From: Nageia nagi | Lineage: Eukaryota; Pinophyta | Direction of reading: 5' to 3' | NCBI GenBank assembly: GCA_050084985.1 | Contig: JBITNC010000001.1 | Coordinates: 129,208,001 to 129,272,000 of the forward strand | DNA length: 64,000 nucleotides | In this document: positions 1-12,144 of the stretch, piece after piece | Layout: each line of letters begins with the position of its first letter | Position numbering within the stretch: position 1 is the stretch's first letter | The notes under the pieces: model-generated | Databases searched by the model: none | Told to the model about the DNA's origin: nothing | Seen by the model: the letters and a program-made list of their open reading frames with translations, nothing else | Made by a program: the position numbers and the translations under genes

Positions 1-1270
1 AAGAACAATGGGGTCATAAAGGGAATTAAGATAAATTCCATGCCTCAACCATAGAAAGGGGTAGTCCTTTATATTATATGATACTTCACCTTATATGGAT
101 GCTACATGATGGCTAATGGGTATCATATCAAGTTCCTTCTACACTTGAAATACCTTAATGATGAAGAATATTTGTTGAATGTTCCCTCCTACATAAATGT
201 ATCTATTCAAGCTATGGTTAATAAGGTTAAGAGTGGGGGAAAGATCTTTTTAGCCCATCTAGGGTTAATTAAGCTTCTCATACTAGATTAGATTAAGGGA
301 TGTAAGTTAATCCAAATTTGTGATTTCAGTGATGACTTCATATTCAAATTAACCAAAAGAAGCTTATGGCACAGATGAGAAAGAGCACTCTGAGGATGAG
401 CATTAATCAAAGGAAGGAACTCCTATTTTCATATATGAAGAGGAGGAATAAGTTTCTAAGAATATAAAAGGAGAGAATTCAATAGAAACTTCAAGGTCTA
501 GAAAAATATTCCTTAGAGGGTACCTTCAATTTATCCAAATTAAATATGTCATATTTCATAGAGGAAAAGGAGGAAGGTATTAGGGTGGAGGATATTATAA
601 CACCCATAACACCCAAATAATCAATTAAGAAAAATATACCTAAGATGAGGTCTACTACAAAATCCTTTATGGAGAAATGGATTTCAATCTCTAGGGAACC
701 ATAATTAAATACCCATTCCAATAAGAAGATATCACAATATGGAAAATGTAAAAGGGAATTAGGATCTACAACCAAAGTTTTATAGGAGGAATCAACACTA
801 AGGACCCTCTACCAAGAACTAAATGGGAAATTACAAAAAATAGAGAAGAGTTTATAGCCAAGATGGAAAGTGTGGAGAAGAGGATACAAGACTTGGAGAT
901 TTTAGATAGTTTATAGAGTATTAGGGTTGGATATCCCATATAGTATTGATCTTATTCTTAAATTATACCCATATAAGAGATATCAAAAGTGGTATAGATA
1001 ACCCACTTGAAAAGGAAGTTGGGGTGGATTCAAGAGTTACACCATCACTACACCTACGGAAGTTGAAGAGAGAAGGTAAGAGAATAGGAAGAAGTCCAAA
1101 GAAGATAAGGATGCAAAAGAAGAGGCTAAACCTAAATCATTAGACTATGAGTTCAAGGTGGTGTATCGCACACCCAAAATAATAGAGGGAGCTACAACTT
1201 CTATCAAGAAGTCACTGAAGAGTACCTAAGCTTCTACCAAGGCTAATAAAGCAACCAAAAGTTAATTATG
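1..1270 (+). pseudogene. decayed coding fragment, unrecognised, probably retroelement-derived
   Basis: A plus-strand open run at 106-291 encodes a 61-residue piece beginning MMANGYHIKFLLHLKYLNDE. After in-frame stops there is an acidic stretch (about 360-460, with motifs such as TDEKEHSEDEH and YEEEE) and, around 1060-1140, a Lys/Glu-rich stretch (KKSKEDKDAKEEAKPKS). The order globular, acidic, basic suggests one decayed protein-coding region of about 1.2 kb rather than chance ORFs. I cannot name the family. No LTR, RT or integrase motif is attached to it. It lies about 2.6 kb left of element A and may be part of the older element into which A inserted. The reading frame changes more than once, so it is non-functional. 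Confidence 0.35.
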
Positions 1271-3379
1271 TGGTTTAGGAATTGGGGGGAATAGTCTTTC
1301 CTAAGGAAATGCAATAGAATCAATTGGGGGTTATGATAGGTCTAGGTATTTTATGGTATTTTGAAGATAGTAACCTTATTTTGCAGTCCCCAAACTAAAC
1401 TTTATTTAACATTATACATATAACTTCCATATTATGATATGTTTTGTTTATTATGATATGAATGAATATGAATGGTATTTTGTTTATTATTATGATGTAT
1501 CTATGTATACATTTATTGGCATTTTGGAATAGTAATGTATTGCAGGAATAGGATATGGCAAAGCTGAAGAGTTGGTCATAGGAATCGCTATAGAATTTAC
1601 TATGATCATTGTTATAGCGAATACCTAGAAATAAAGACAATAAAGGTGATCAACCTAAAGAACATGAAATTCTCCTAGAGAATAGTGGAATACATTATGA
1701 TAGATACAAGGATCCTCATTCTAAAAGTAGATGCTACATATCTCCAACCACCTCTTTATTTAGCTTCTTGATTGTTATACTACAAAATAAACTCGATGTA
1801 ACAAGACTTGTTTAAATATAGGCCAAGCATTAATAGTACTTTGATTCTATTTTTATTGTAAGGACTCTAAGTGACTTATATAAACCTATTAAGTATATAT
1901 TTAGAGAGTTAGATAGCTAATATTATGATATAGCAAATAGAACCTGAACATCATTGTACAATTATTTCTTGAATATTCTTTCTCTTGCATAAATGACACA
2001 GCTTGCATAATTCTATAAAGCATTTTATTTATAAAAATATGTTTATTCTGAATGGTTATGTTATGTTAAAGATTTAAGGTAGTATAGCTTAACCAAAAGA
2101 GTCTAGATATTATTTAACATTAGCATGTACCCACCAAGCAAAAATAATACTTGTAGAATCATTCTACATTTGGATAGAAGTAGTGATTAGGCAATCAAAT
2201 AATGATAGTAGTTAGCAAATAGTGTAATCTTTCCCCACTTGTATTTCTCTTATTATACCTTAATATAATTTAGATACAAATTAGGGATTATCATTTATAT
2301 TTCAAGATTGTAGAGTAAGGTGTGTGAGCATTTTCATTCCAATAGGATGGTTCCATCTATTACATTCTAGAGTCTCATTCCTGCTCATACAAAGCATGCT
2401 CTATTTAAATCAAACTTGGATTGACATTAAGAGTGGTATATAGAATTAACTTTATTCTTTGTATTGGTAAACCTCGCAAGGTTTGAGTACCAAATTGTCA
2501 GAGCTAATTGGTCCCATCCTATCAGACATAACAAAGGTACATCAAAAGCATATTAGTTCAAAAGCATATTAGTAACACCTGAGTTGCAAGTTAGTTATAA
2601 AGACTCTATCAAATGCATTTGCTATAAGGGATTGAAATTCAAGTATTGCCATTAATTTCATCAAGACTTTAGGAGCAATATTTTCCATTTGTGTGTGATA
2701 CTCATAAAATATGTAATTAAATGCAATTAAGAACCCTAGGGTTATTGATGTAAATAGATAGGTAGGTTTAAGAGCAATTTTTATTCTAACCCTAATTCAG
2801 AGAAAGAAAATGTTATAAATAGGTGGGCACCAATATGTTGATATGTGTTTTGATACACCTAGGGTTTTGGCCTAAATGAACTAAATATACATAAATATTT
2901 AAGTATGTAGTATCTAAGCTATTTAACTCAAATAAATATACATGAATAAGAGGAAGTATAATAGGGCAATAATGGAACTATGAATTAGGTTGACGTCAAT
3001 ATATAAAATGAGTGCACACACTAAAGAGATGGAATCAAGTGTAAGATAAATACCTATGTGTCTTTACCTATGTAAAAGCTAAATATATGTAGGATAAACT
3101 TATCAAGTAATAAGTGACCTTGATGTGTAAACCCCATGACTAATAGTAAAAATGATCTCAACATGGATATTAGGTTCCATGACCTCAACATGGGTGCACA
3201 CTTTAGCTAGTGTTCAAAATGAATAAGGTTCACCAACAAGGACTGGTAAAAACATATATTTCAACAAGTCAAATCAAGCATATGATCACAAAGATGGATG
3301 ATAGATATTTTCTCAAGTTGTAACAAGATTCCAATCTCAATAGATGATATTTAGAAACACCCAAGTGTAGGATACCGAC
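1271..3379. other. non-coding AT-rich stretch, no gene seen
   Basis: I find no coding run with recognisable similarity. A TATA-like TATAAATAGG occurs at about 2815-2824 on the plus strand, followed by CTAGGGTTTTGG-type sequence. It could be a promoter inside an old LTR, but no LTR boundary could be placed. The short open frame at 1395-1640 (minus) is low-complexity and not supported as a gene. Confidence 0.4.
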
Positions 3380-3637
3380 TATCAAGATGTAATATTTACA
3401 TGTTTTCCCCATTTTAGATATACTTACATTTATATTAAATGTCATATCATCATTTGACCTATTGTAAGAAGGTTGAATTCATCCTAATTACCTAACATAA
3501 AAAGTAAGAACACAACCTAAGAAATATGTGATAATAAGGTAATATATGATTGACATGTGATGAACTATAATTAAATATGTATGCAATGTTTCACCTATGT
3601 GGGACCATGTTAAGGGGACCACTTTTAGGTATCAACA
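3380..3637 (-). repeat. old LTR end, related to the LTR of element D
   Basis: Read on the minus strand from 3637, the sequence begins TGTTGATACCTAAAAGTGGT and matches the start of the plus-strand LTR at 42240 (TGTTGACACCTAAAAGTGGT). Similarity continues through a shared ...CTTATTATCACATATTTCTTA-type stretch and a TTTTTATGTTAGGTA motif. It is the U3 end of a second member of that LTR family in opposite orientation. The inner end of this LTR could not be located. Similarity is imperfect, so the copy is old. Confidence 0.55.
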
Positions 3638-3889
3638 CCACCATATAATGGATCAAAAACAAATCATTTTATTCATAGGGATGAAATATTTCTTTTAGTA
3701 ATCAACTTTAATAGGATTTAATTTTTGTTAAAAATTCATTTTAGAATCCTTTCTAACCATAAAAAAAAAATCATACTTTGTATGGTAGAAATCACAAGAA
3801 CTAGTGATTTATCATTGTGCACTCACCCATTTTTCCACTTGGCAATATAGTGACTCCTATCAATCTCTCCATCTTCATTGATAAATTTT
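3638..3889. other. host sequence left of element A
   Basis: No gene is recognised. Joined to the sequence right of 36136 it restores the pre-insertion site of A. On the minus strand a short open run crosses that junction (see findings). Probable identity: internal sequence of an older element whose LTR lies at 36487-37339. Confidence 0.35.
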
Positions 3890-3894
3890 CCACT
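3890..3894. repeat. target site duplication of element A, left copy (CCACT)
   Basis: CCACT directly abuts the TG of the LTR at 3895. The same five bases follow the CA of the other LTR at 36137-36141. A perfect 5-bp duplication is what integrase of Ty3/gypsy elements leaves. Confidence 0.9.
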
Positions 3895-5140
3895 TGTACA
3901 CAATAAAATGATGCTGGAAAGGAATTGAATACCAAATTGTATTAATTCAATCTCTTATTGTGAACCTCAATAGAATCTCATTAGGATCCTTTACAATGTA
4001 TGAGTTTCTGAACTCAAGATGCCTCTATGGGGCTTTTACAAATGTAATTTCATCTGGTTTTGTAAGAAATATGTTCTCCATAGATGTATGAGTATCAATT
4101 CTAATGCATTTGGCTTAGCTTCTGTAATTTGTCATCCTACAATCTAAAAATCACAAACAAAAACACACTTCACATACATTAATATGTTAGTATCTAAAAA
4201 ACATATTATGTGATAAAAGAGCATAATAAAAAAAAAAGGTATAAACATGATATAAGAAAGTACTTCACAATGCTTGAAATCTCCTCTAACCCAAAAAAAA
4301 AATCCTAGCATAATAAACCCAAGCTATTATTTATAAGTCTTGGAGTTCGTTAAATTTTTTATTATCTGGTCCTATTCTCAAGATATATTAATTGATTAAG
4401 ATCCACAATTGTGGCCATGAATCATGTTAAGTTAATGACTCATCTTGCCACCTTTGAGATAATTTTAACATTTTATATATAAAGAAGAAACTAACTCTCA
4501 AGTTGGCTATATTTGACCAAAAGAATAGGACAAGATAATTCCTATTTTTAAGCATTTTCATTTGTACGTGTATTTATTTTGGAGATTAATTGCACATGAT
4601 TTATTTTAACAACCATAGTATTTAAATATTTATTTTCCACATGTTCTTGGTAAGCTTTTGACCCAAGTAATGAGTAGAACACCTATGTGTCATAATGAAT
4701 AGGATACCACCTAAGGCATGATAAGGATGCCACCTAGGACATGATGACTAGGATGCCACCTAAGGCATGATGACTAGGATGCCACCTAAGGCATGATGAT
4801 TAGGATGCCACCTAGGACATGATGACTAGGATGCCACCTAAGGCATGATGACTAGGATGCCACCTAAGGCATGATGATTAGGATGCCACCTAAGGCATGG
4901 TGATTAGCATGCTCATGTGGTATGTTGACTATGCATGCCACATCATAAATGTGGGTCCCATTAAGTGAATTTTAATAATTTATTAAATATTTAGAAGGCC
5001 ATAACTCATAAAATGTAACTTTTCTTTCTTCATCATTTGAAGCATTGGAAAGAGGTAAAAGAGGTATTTAATATGACATAATTATCTTTAGGATTATCAA
5101 TGTTAGTTCTTGACCATAGGGTCATTTTTTAGTGTCTACA
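3895..5140 (-). repeat. element A 3' LTR (1246 bp)
   Basis: On the minus strand it runs from TGTAGACACTAAAAAATGAC to ...TTTATTGTGTACA. It is about 98% identical to 35065-36136 apart from two indels. One is a 96-bp block at about 4320-4415 missing from the other copy. The other is three extra units of the 26-bp tandem array. This LTR is unrelated to that of element B except for its first ~10 bases. Confidence 0.9.
4692..4920 (-). repeat. 26-bp tandem array inside the element A LTR, about 8 units
   Basis: The unit is ATGATGACTAGGATGCCACC plus TAAGGC, with minor variants (GACTAGG/GATTAGG, TAAGGC/TAGGAC) and one shortened unit. There are about eight units here against five in the partner LTR at 35766-35915, so the array changed length after insertion. 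Confidence 0.85.
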
Positions 5141-5155
5141 TTTTGCCCCTTTTTT
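5141..5155 (-). other. element A polypurine tract
   Basis: On the minus strand AAAAAAGGGGCAAAA lies directly against the TGTAGACAC start of the 3' LTR. It is identical to the tract of element B at 28146-28160. This is the expected plus-strand priming site for reverse transcription. Confidence 0.85.
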
Positions 5156-5316
5156 GAATTATCCATTGACATAGGCAAAGGATGATTCAAAAAACACTAA
5201 TAAATTGTATATATATTTTATCATCTGGTGTTGTCATAAGGATATTCCTTGCCATGACTAAATATGATCTTTTAAATTTTTGCAATTGATATGTTCTAAA
5301 AATGATATTGTAATAC

Positions 5317-5740
5317 ATCAAAACTACACTTGTATCAATCTCCATACTATGTGCTATTTATGGTAGTTGCATGATAAGACTCTAGTTTGTCTTTGCATAC
5401 CGAAGTGAGTATGTGATGGTAAGCTTATTTGATGTATACAATTTTGAGATAGTGATGTTATATATCAAAACTTCACTTGTGTTTATCTCCATACTATGTG
5501 CTGTTTATGGCAGTTGCATGATAAGACTCTAGTTTGTCTCCGCATGCTGAAGCGAGTATGTGATAGGAAGCTTGTTTTGTATATACAAGTTTGAGATAGT
5601 GATGTTGTATATCAAAACTTCACTTGTTTTTATCTCCATACTATATGTTGTTTGTGGTAGTTGCATGACAAGACTCTAGTTTGTCTATGCATGCCGAAGC
5701 GAGTATGTGATAGGAAGCTTGTTTTGTATATACAAGTCAT
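5317..5740. repeat. three-copy tandem repeat, period about 147 bp
   Basis: ATCAAAAC starts at 5317, 5464 and 5611. Each unit continues with CTCCATACTATGTGCT, a GCATGATAAGACTCTAGTTT segment, a GAAGCGAGTATGTGATAGGA segment and ends near AAGCTTGTTTTGTATATACA. Units 2 and 3 are most alike. It lies in the 3' region of element A. Confidence 0.85.
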
Positions 5741-8174
5741 CTTTCACTTTTCTCTACTTTTGACCTAGCAGAATGGGTTTCGTGATGATCTTTTGCATAA
5801 GTATTTCAAAATCATATTGAGCATATATATCTTATTTTAGGTTATAAGCAATCTTAATCGTGAGTAGACATATAACTTTTGATTTTGTAATTAACAATGT
5901 TTTGGGTACATTTTACGAGAGATGTAGCCATGGTCTTGCTATGTGATCATAGGCTTACTTTGATTGTGGTGCTGATCTTAGCATTATGGCCCTTCTTGAA
6001 CTAACTAATGATGTCAGTGATGATGATGATAGACAATTCAAAAAACTAATGCATATTAGCTAGTGAACAAGTAAGATGAATGTACGAGTGATTCTAACCT
6101 TATTGTTTCAATTATTTATAGGTGAACATAAGGTTTGATTTTAGGTCATGGGAAATTGTATTTACCCCAATTATCCAAGTATGATTTCTTGAGCTTTGCA
6201 ATTGAAGTATTTTGAACACACATTGGTTGTACACCAAATAGGTACTAAAGGCTTGTTTCCATATATCATTACATGGGTGTCTTGTGTTTACCCCGAGGAA
6301 ATGTATGGAGCCGAGTCAGGTATATGACATGAAGTCCCCTTTGTGTGTACTGATTTAAATTTTGATTATTATGTTTTACTCTAGAAAGATAGGTTTTGCA
6401 AAAATCATTAGAATCATGCTTTTTGATGACTAGGGTTTCCTGAATACTTATAACAATAAGTGATGACTAAACATGCATAACATGACATATGATTTGAACT
6501 AGGAAGTTCATGATTCATTGTAAGATTATAAATAATCAATGGTGTTTGTCCTATCAAGGATTCATGATGAAATTATTTATGATCGAGTTTGCATGTTTAT
6601 TTGGTTATCTTCTTCATGTTTTGACTTATTCCCATGAGTACATATCTGTGATGTATGAATATGATGAATGGCTAACACTTGTGTGTAATCACATATGATT
6701 TTTTCATAAACATAAATTCATATGTGATACATGATTTTCATCTTGCATTGTTGTCATGAATGCATTTAGTATAGAATGTATTGCTCAATGTTCCACTCAT
6801 GTTTTTGTAAATATTGTAACATAGCGATAATGATGAGATGTTTTATTGTTATAGATGCTTGGTGTTTCTTTCATGGTTAGCTCCATTTTACCTAGTTGTA
6901 GGACCTTTTTGTTCTTTATTTATTTTTTGAACTGCAAACATTTTTTTTTTTAATGGCATGATGTGATGAGCAAACATAGTCATGTATCTTAAGAAGATAC
7001 AAACAAACTAATATGTTATCATTGTAGAACTATACAAATACCACTAGACTCATAAGTAGGTGATAATATACTTGAGGTTGGTAAGTGGTTAAGTCAAGAC
7101 TCATACACTTGAGTTTATCAACTTATGTACGAATATTTTAAATCTTGATTTTGTTGGTTGATGGTAGAAGCAAATGATTTGCTTTGGGTCATGGACAATC
7201 ATAGTTGCCCCAAGCTATGATAAAACATAAATTTTCTAAATTTTTGCAATCAAAAAATTTTGGAAACAAGTTCTACACCTTACTAGGTACTCATGCTTGC
7301 CTACATATGCTATTTCATGGAACACTGTATTCCATAGGCTCTATGCCATTAGCATGTATGTGACGTGGAGTCCTTTCAAAGTAGATAACATTTTAATGTT
7401 TGATAATTCTACTATTTGCCCCAACAGAATGGGTTTCATTATCATTTCTTGCAAAAATCATTAGAAACATGTTTTTTCATGATTGGGGTTTTTTGTTGAA
7501 CAAGACTTGAAAACAAGACAAATGCATTCTACCTCATTTATCGAGATGGTGATACAAAATCAAGATTGCTACAAAGATCGACATAATGATAGATGATATA
7601 TATTATGTATTTTATTATTCATTCTTAAGAAACTTAAAATCATGATTATTAAACTTTAATTATAAACTTACTTTGATGTGCCACACATTGATGATGTATC
7701 TCAAGATTGAATAAGAGCTTTGATTATTTTTATTGTTATTTCAATCATTGATGTTGATTTTGATTTTTTTTTTTAGATATGTTTTATATTTTTATGGATT
7801 TTATATCGATATAACTAATCAAGTACTTATGATGAATAAAATAACCGTAATTGCCCATCAAAGACTTCAGGATGGAATTGTTTATAATTTGATATCATCA
7901 AAGATTCATGATGAGGAATATGATGATAACAATTATCCCATCAAAGACGTATGGGATTATTATTGTATTTTTATTTTTTAAATGATGATTTTGATATTTA
8001 TTAAATATCTTCAAATTTAAGGATAATGATTTAAAAAATTGTAGTATTAGATTGTATCATTTACCAAATTTGATTGCTAATACTTTTTATTTTATGATAA
8101 CATGTACAAAGGATATGTAACAAGGTGTAACACACATTCAATTTATGGGTAGATGATAATGAATGAAAAGGGGA

Positions 8175-8540
8175 GAAGAACATCGACTTCCAATTCAAAG
8201 GGAAGAGCAATTTCTTACTCTCAATCCAAGGAATGATGGAAGCTTTTTAAGGATGTTCTAAGGGGTTGAAATGGATGGGATATGATAGGAAAAGAACATT
8301 GACTTCCAATTCAATGGGGAGAATAATTTCTTATTCTTGATCCCAAAGAATAATGGAAGCTATAAATTTAACAATGTTCTAGGGTTGACTTTTATCAATC
8401 TATTAAGGGCAATTTCTTGCTTAAACTTGTAGATAAGAATAGAAGCAAAAGGTTTTAACAACAACAATGTTGACTCCCATATTAATAGGGAGAGAAATTA
8501 CTCACTCTTTTTCTCAAATAATATGGAAGCACCTCAAATT
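8175..8540 (-). repeat. three dispersed copies of a 3'-region module in element A
   Basis: Copies at about 8175-8250, 8290-8365 and 8463-8540 share GAACAT(C/T)GACTTCCAATTC ... TGGAAGC. Read in element orientation they resemble the three-copy module of element B (26005-26355): AATAAGAAATT, TTCTCCC and ATGTTC occur in the same order. The copies are diverged. Confidence 0.5.
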
Positions 8541-10038
8541 AATAATCAGTAAAGATGGATTAGGAAATATATAGATGTTGGATAATAAAATATGAAAGTT
8601 GGTATAATATAATGTGTATGGGGGGATGGTGGATTTTAATATGAAAATAGGATAACAAATGAATGGACATAGGATGTATTGAGTATTTAGAGAGATAAAC
8701 TAATCAATTCATCAAGGCATTGATAAATATAAGTGTAATATTAATCACTATGTAATAATAAATAGTATGGGATGGAGGCATGGGATGATGAAGAAATGTA
8801 ATGATCATAATATTCAAGTTGACCATATTAACCAATCACCATTAGATTTTTTCTTCTTTAGATGATATAAAACAAAGTCATGATGTTCTTAAAATTATCA
8901 TAGACTCATGTGTGTGCAATGATGTTTATTTCCATCTCTAGACAATCTCAAACTAAATGTCGTAAGAGCATAAAATATATAAGCTAGTTCATCCATATCA
9001 AACGTACAGAGGTCCATAGGAAAGAAGGTCACTAACCAATATGGACATGTCACCACTCGTAAGGTGTGCCCCATTGCTAGACAAGCATCCATAGCCCCGA
9101 TGAGGATTAACCCCTCGATCCCGCTACAACCTTGCTCTACTGCCAGTCAGGCGTCCATAGCCTTGGTAGAGGATATTATAATCACCCAAGAATCATTGAT
9201 ATGATGTAGTAATAAATTTTTTTTTTTTGACTTTTGATTTTTTTTTTATATATTAAATGATTCTTGGGTTCGAGATGAAGCAAATAATAGGATGAACATG
9301 TAACATTTTCGCTCAAAATCATGCTCTTGTAACACCTCATTCTTGACTGTTTTAAGATTATTTAAATGTGAAGATGTGTATGAGTCCGTAATAACCTTAA
9401 GTGTATCATAGTCATGTTTGTTTATCATCCAAAGTTTCAAAAATTTCATGATGAAGGTTGGTAAAGTCAATAAGAATATTAATTTCATAAACTATTTCTT
9501 TTACAATAAGTATTAAACATATTTGTATAATGGTATGGAAGTGATCATGGATAATGTATAGTATATATGCCTTGATGAATTGTTAGAATATAATTTTATA
9601 CTCAAATATTTCAACATAATGGAGGATGAATATGAGGTGGAAAAATGGGAAGATATGGAAATGCAATAAACATATTATAACCTGTTTCAAAATCAGATAT
9701 GATCATTTTAGTTTTTAATCATATTTTGATGTTCATGTTTTGATAATTTCATTTTTTTTTAATGAAAATAAAATGTTTTTTTTTATATGATGGAGGGCAA
9801 TGGCCCCAATGTGATCTATGTAAAACATGAGGAGATCAAAAGTAAGATGGGGGATGACTACCCCAATGTGAATGATGTGAAGGAAATTGAATGTCCTTAT
9901 GCAAATAACCTAATTCATCATTGTTTAATTGTGTGGAATGTATGTATGTATTTTGTAGATGATATAAATTGTTATCTATCAATAAAGGTATATCGACTTC
10001 AAATCGTCTATCATCCATCAAATCATGAAAGGCATGAT

Positions 10039-11869
10039 TTAATTGGTGGCAATGTTCAGTATCATGCCCAGTTGGTGATGATAAACATGATGTCCATACT
10101 TATCATAGTTTATTAACTTAGGCTTTAGGTTTTCTTTCATTATATGATCTACCACCTTGTTAGGTTGTTTCGATGATTGCATTCCATCATTGTAATCATC
10201 TTTGGATTTTAATTTCCATCTCATATCTTTATGATTATGACCTTGGCTAGCAAAGATGGATGATGATTCTCCCTTTGAATTTTGCATAGGAGGTTTCATT
10301 TTTGATGATTTTGTAATATTATAATGTGAGTATGGATTTTCATTTCTTTGTACACAATGGAGTACTCCCTCATGAATGTATTTTAGACAACCATGAAATG
10401 TAGATGGGACACATTCCATTTCTTGAATCCATGGTCTACCTAAAAGAATATTATATTGTTCAATGTTTCCTTCGATGATATATAATGATGTTTGTATCAT
10501 ATTACATCCAATGGTGATGGGTAACACTATTGATCCTATTGTTGAACATAAGGCATTATTAAATGCTTTTATTTGTAATGATGGTAAAGAAATATGAGAG
10601 AAAGGAAGATTCAATTTGTGATATGCCAATGTAGATATGATATTGACATTTGACCCTTCATCTATTAATATCCTCTTAACAATTTTACCATTTACTTTAC
10701 CGATGACATGGAGAGGTGGATCTAACCCTTGAAGTCCCTTGTTTGGTTGTATCTCATGGTCATAAAAAGAAATTATAGTTTGATGTATCAATGGAGGAAC
10801 TTGCATTTTGGATTTTTGATTATATGATATATCAATTTGTTTTTCTTGTATATTTTGAGTTCCAGTATCAACTCTAATTATTCTTATAATAGGTTGATTA
10901 CTTAGATTCCAAGTGGGTATCACTTGACTATAATTAGGTATAGTAGATACTATATTTACTTGATATGAAGGAAGTGAGTCTTGATAATTTTTTAAATTTT
11001 GATCTGAAATAGAAGTATGGTCTTCAACTTCCAAGTTATTATCTTTGATTGAATTTTGAGTTCTATTTCTCAATGCTAGACAATTTTTTGTACTATGACC
11101 TCTTTAATGGTGATAATTACAATACTCATTTTTGTTATATTTTTCTTTTCTTGTAATTTTTATTTCATCGTATTTAATTTTGACCTTCTCAATTATAACT
11201 GCTTGAGCAATAACTTCTTCGAGAGTATTATATTGTTGGATTTGTAATATACTAGCTATAGGCTTTAAACAGTTTTGACTGAATAATCTAACTAACTCCT
11301 CTTGAGGTAAGGTATAGGGCATGCCATAGAGTATATCCCTCCATCATGAAACAAAGTCAACAATTGATTCATTCTAAGATTGTTTTAGTTCTACAAAATC
11401 TGTAATAGAAGATTCCTCTTTGATATAAATCCTAAAATGTTGTAAGAACAAGTTTGTCAATTGAGAAAATGAATAAATAGTATGTCGTGGCAAATTATTA
11501 TACCATTCCAAGGCTTGGGCTGCAAGTGTCATGGAGAACAAACGTATCATCAAGACCTCATCATTAGAAATTAGGTAATTTGAAAACTTAAACCACCTTA
11601 AATGTTCCTTAGGATCCTTATTTCTTGTAAAAGGAATTATCTTAGGCATTTCAAAGTTGTAAGGTAATTTCTTCTTAGGGATACTTGGATGGATGGGTTC
11701 ATTGCAAATATTATCATATGTCAACTTCTTGAACCCTGATATGTTCATTTTTTTATTCATGAAATCTTTCATAAAATCTTCTAATTCTTTATCTGTCCAA
11801 CTACCCTGAGGATGTTTTCGGTATCTTCTATGATTGGTGTTTCTTTTTAACTTTAGGTTTGAATTAGAA
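10039..11869 (-). pseudogene. element A gag (central and C-terminal part) and aspartic protease
   Basis: One minus-strand frame runs from the B insertion site at 11869 to a stop at 10039, broken by two stops (near 11374 and 11104). The gag core carries ICNEPIHPSIPKKKLPY and MTLAAQALEWYNNLP, matching the retrotransposon gag domain of B (17227 on) and C. A knuckle C-x2-H-x4-H-x4-C (CNYHH.RGHSTKNC, one stop inside) lies at about 11081-11128. The protease lies at about 10350-10700 with active-site segment ILIDEGSNVNIIS and a flap-side ILLGRPWIQEMECVPSTFHG. After the protease the protein runs about 90 residues and stops; the G-patch, RT and integrase of B have no counterpart. The N-terminal half of the same protein lies beyond B at 30255-32056. 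Confidence 0.8.
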
Positions 11870-11874
11870 GATTC
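11870..11874. repeat. target site duplication of element B, left copy (GATTC)
   Basis: GATTC precedes the TG of the B LTR and recurs at 30250-30254 directly after the second LTR. It is a perfect 5-bp duplication inside the gag of element A. Confidence 0.92.
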
Positions 11875-12144
11875 TGTAGACACTTAAAAATAAACCCTAT
11901 TTTTAATTTAATAAATAAATAAATAAATAAAGTATTTTTCTAATATATATCACATTAAAATAATTGTTGATTAAGATTGTGTAACATACACACTGTGAAC
12001 AATCTTAACCAAAGTAAATCAAGAATAGAATAGGGGGATAGTCTGATCTCTGGAAGGTCGGTTCCTGATCTATTGGACATAGAAAAAGTAACAGGAAAGG
12101 GAATAAAATGGGGTAGATTATAGATGATATGCCTTCTTGATAAC

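Larger units (their letters stand above)
5156..10038 (-). other. element A 3' non-coding region
   Basis: There is no pol and no convincing ORF. It holds a three-copy ~147-bp tandem repeat (5317-5740), a three-copy block at about 8175-8540 with counterparts in element B (26005-26355), and a conserved block at about 8800-9200 that matches B at about 25560-25720 in the same element orientation. Short open frames at 6510-6698, 7733-7981, 8898-9092, 9246-9488 and 9787-10116 show no recognisable similarity and are probably chance. Confidence 0.6.

Noticed and set aside
4692-4920. CRISPR-like regular repeats
   Set aside because: Units are directly adjacent without spacers and sit in a plant LTR.
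9070-9180. tRNA-like look of the conserved block GGGGCTATGG...GGTTGTAGCGGGATCGAG
   Set aside because: There is a weak B-box-like part but no acceptor pairing, no plausible anticodon arm and no CCA-side match; it is conserved as part of the element 3' region.
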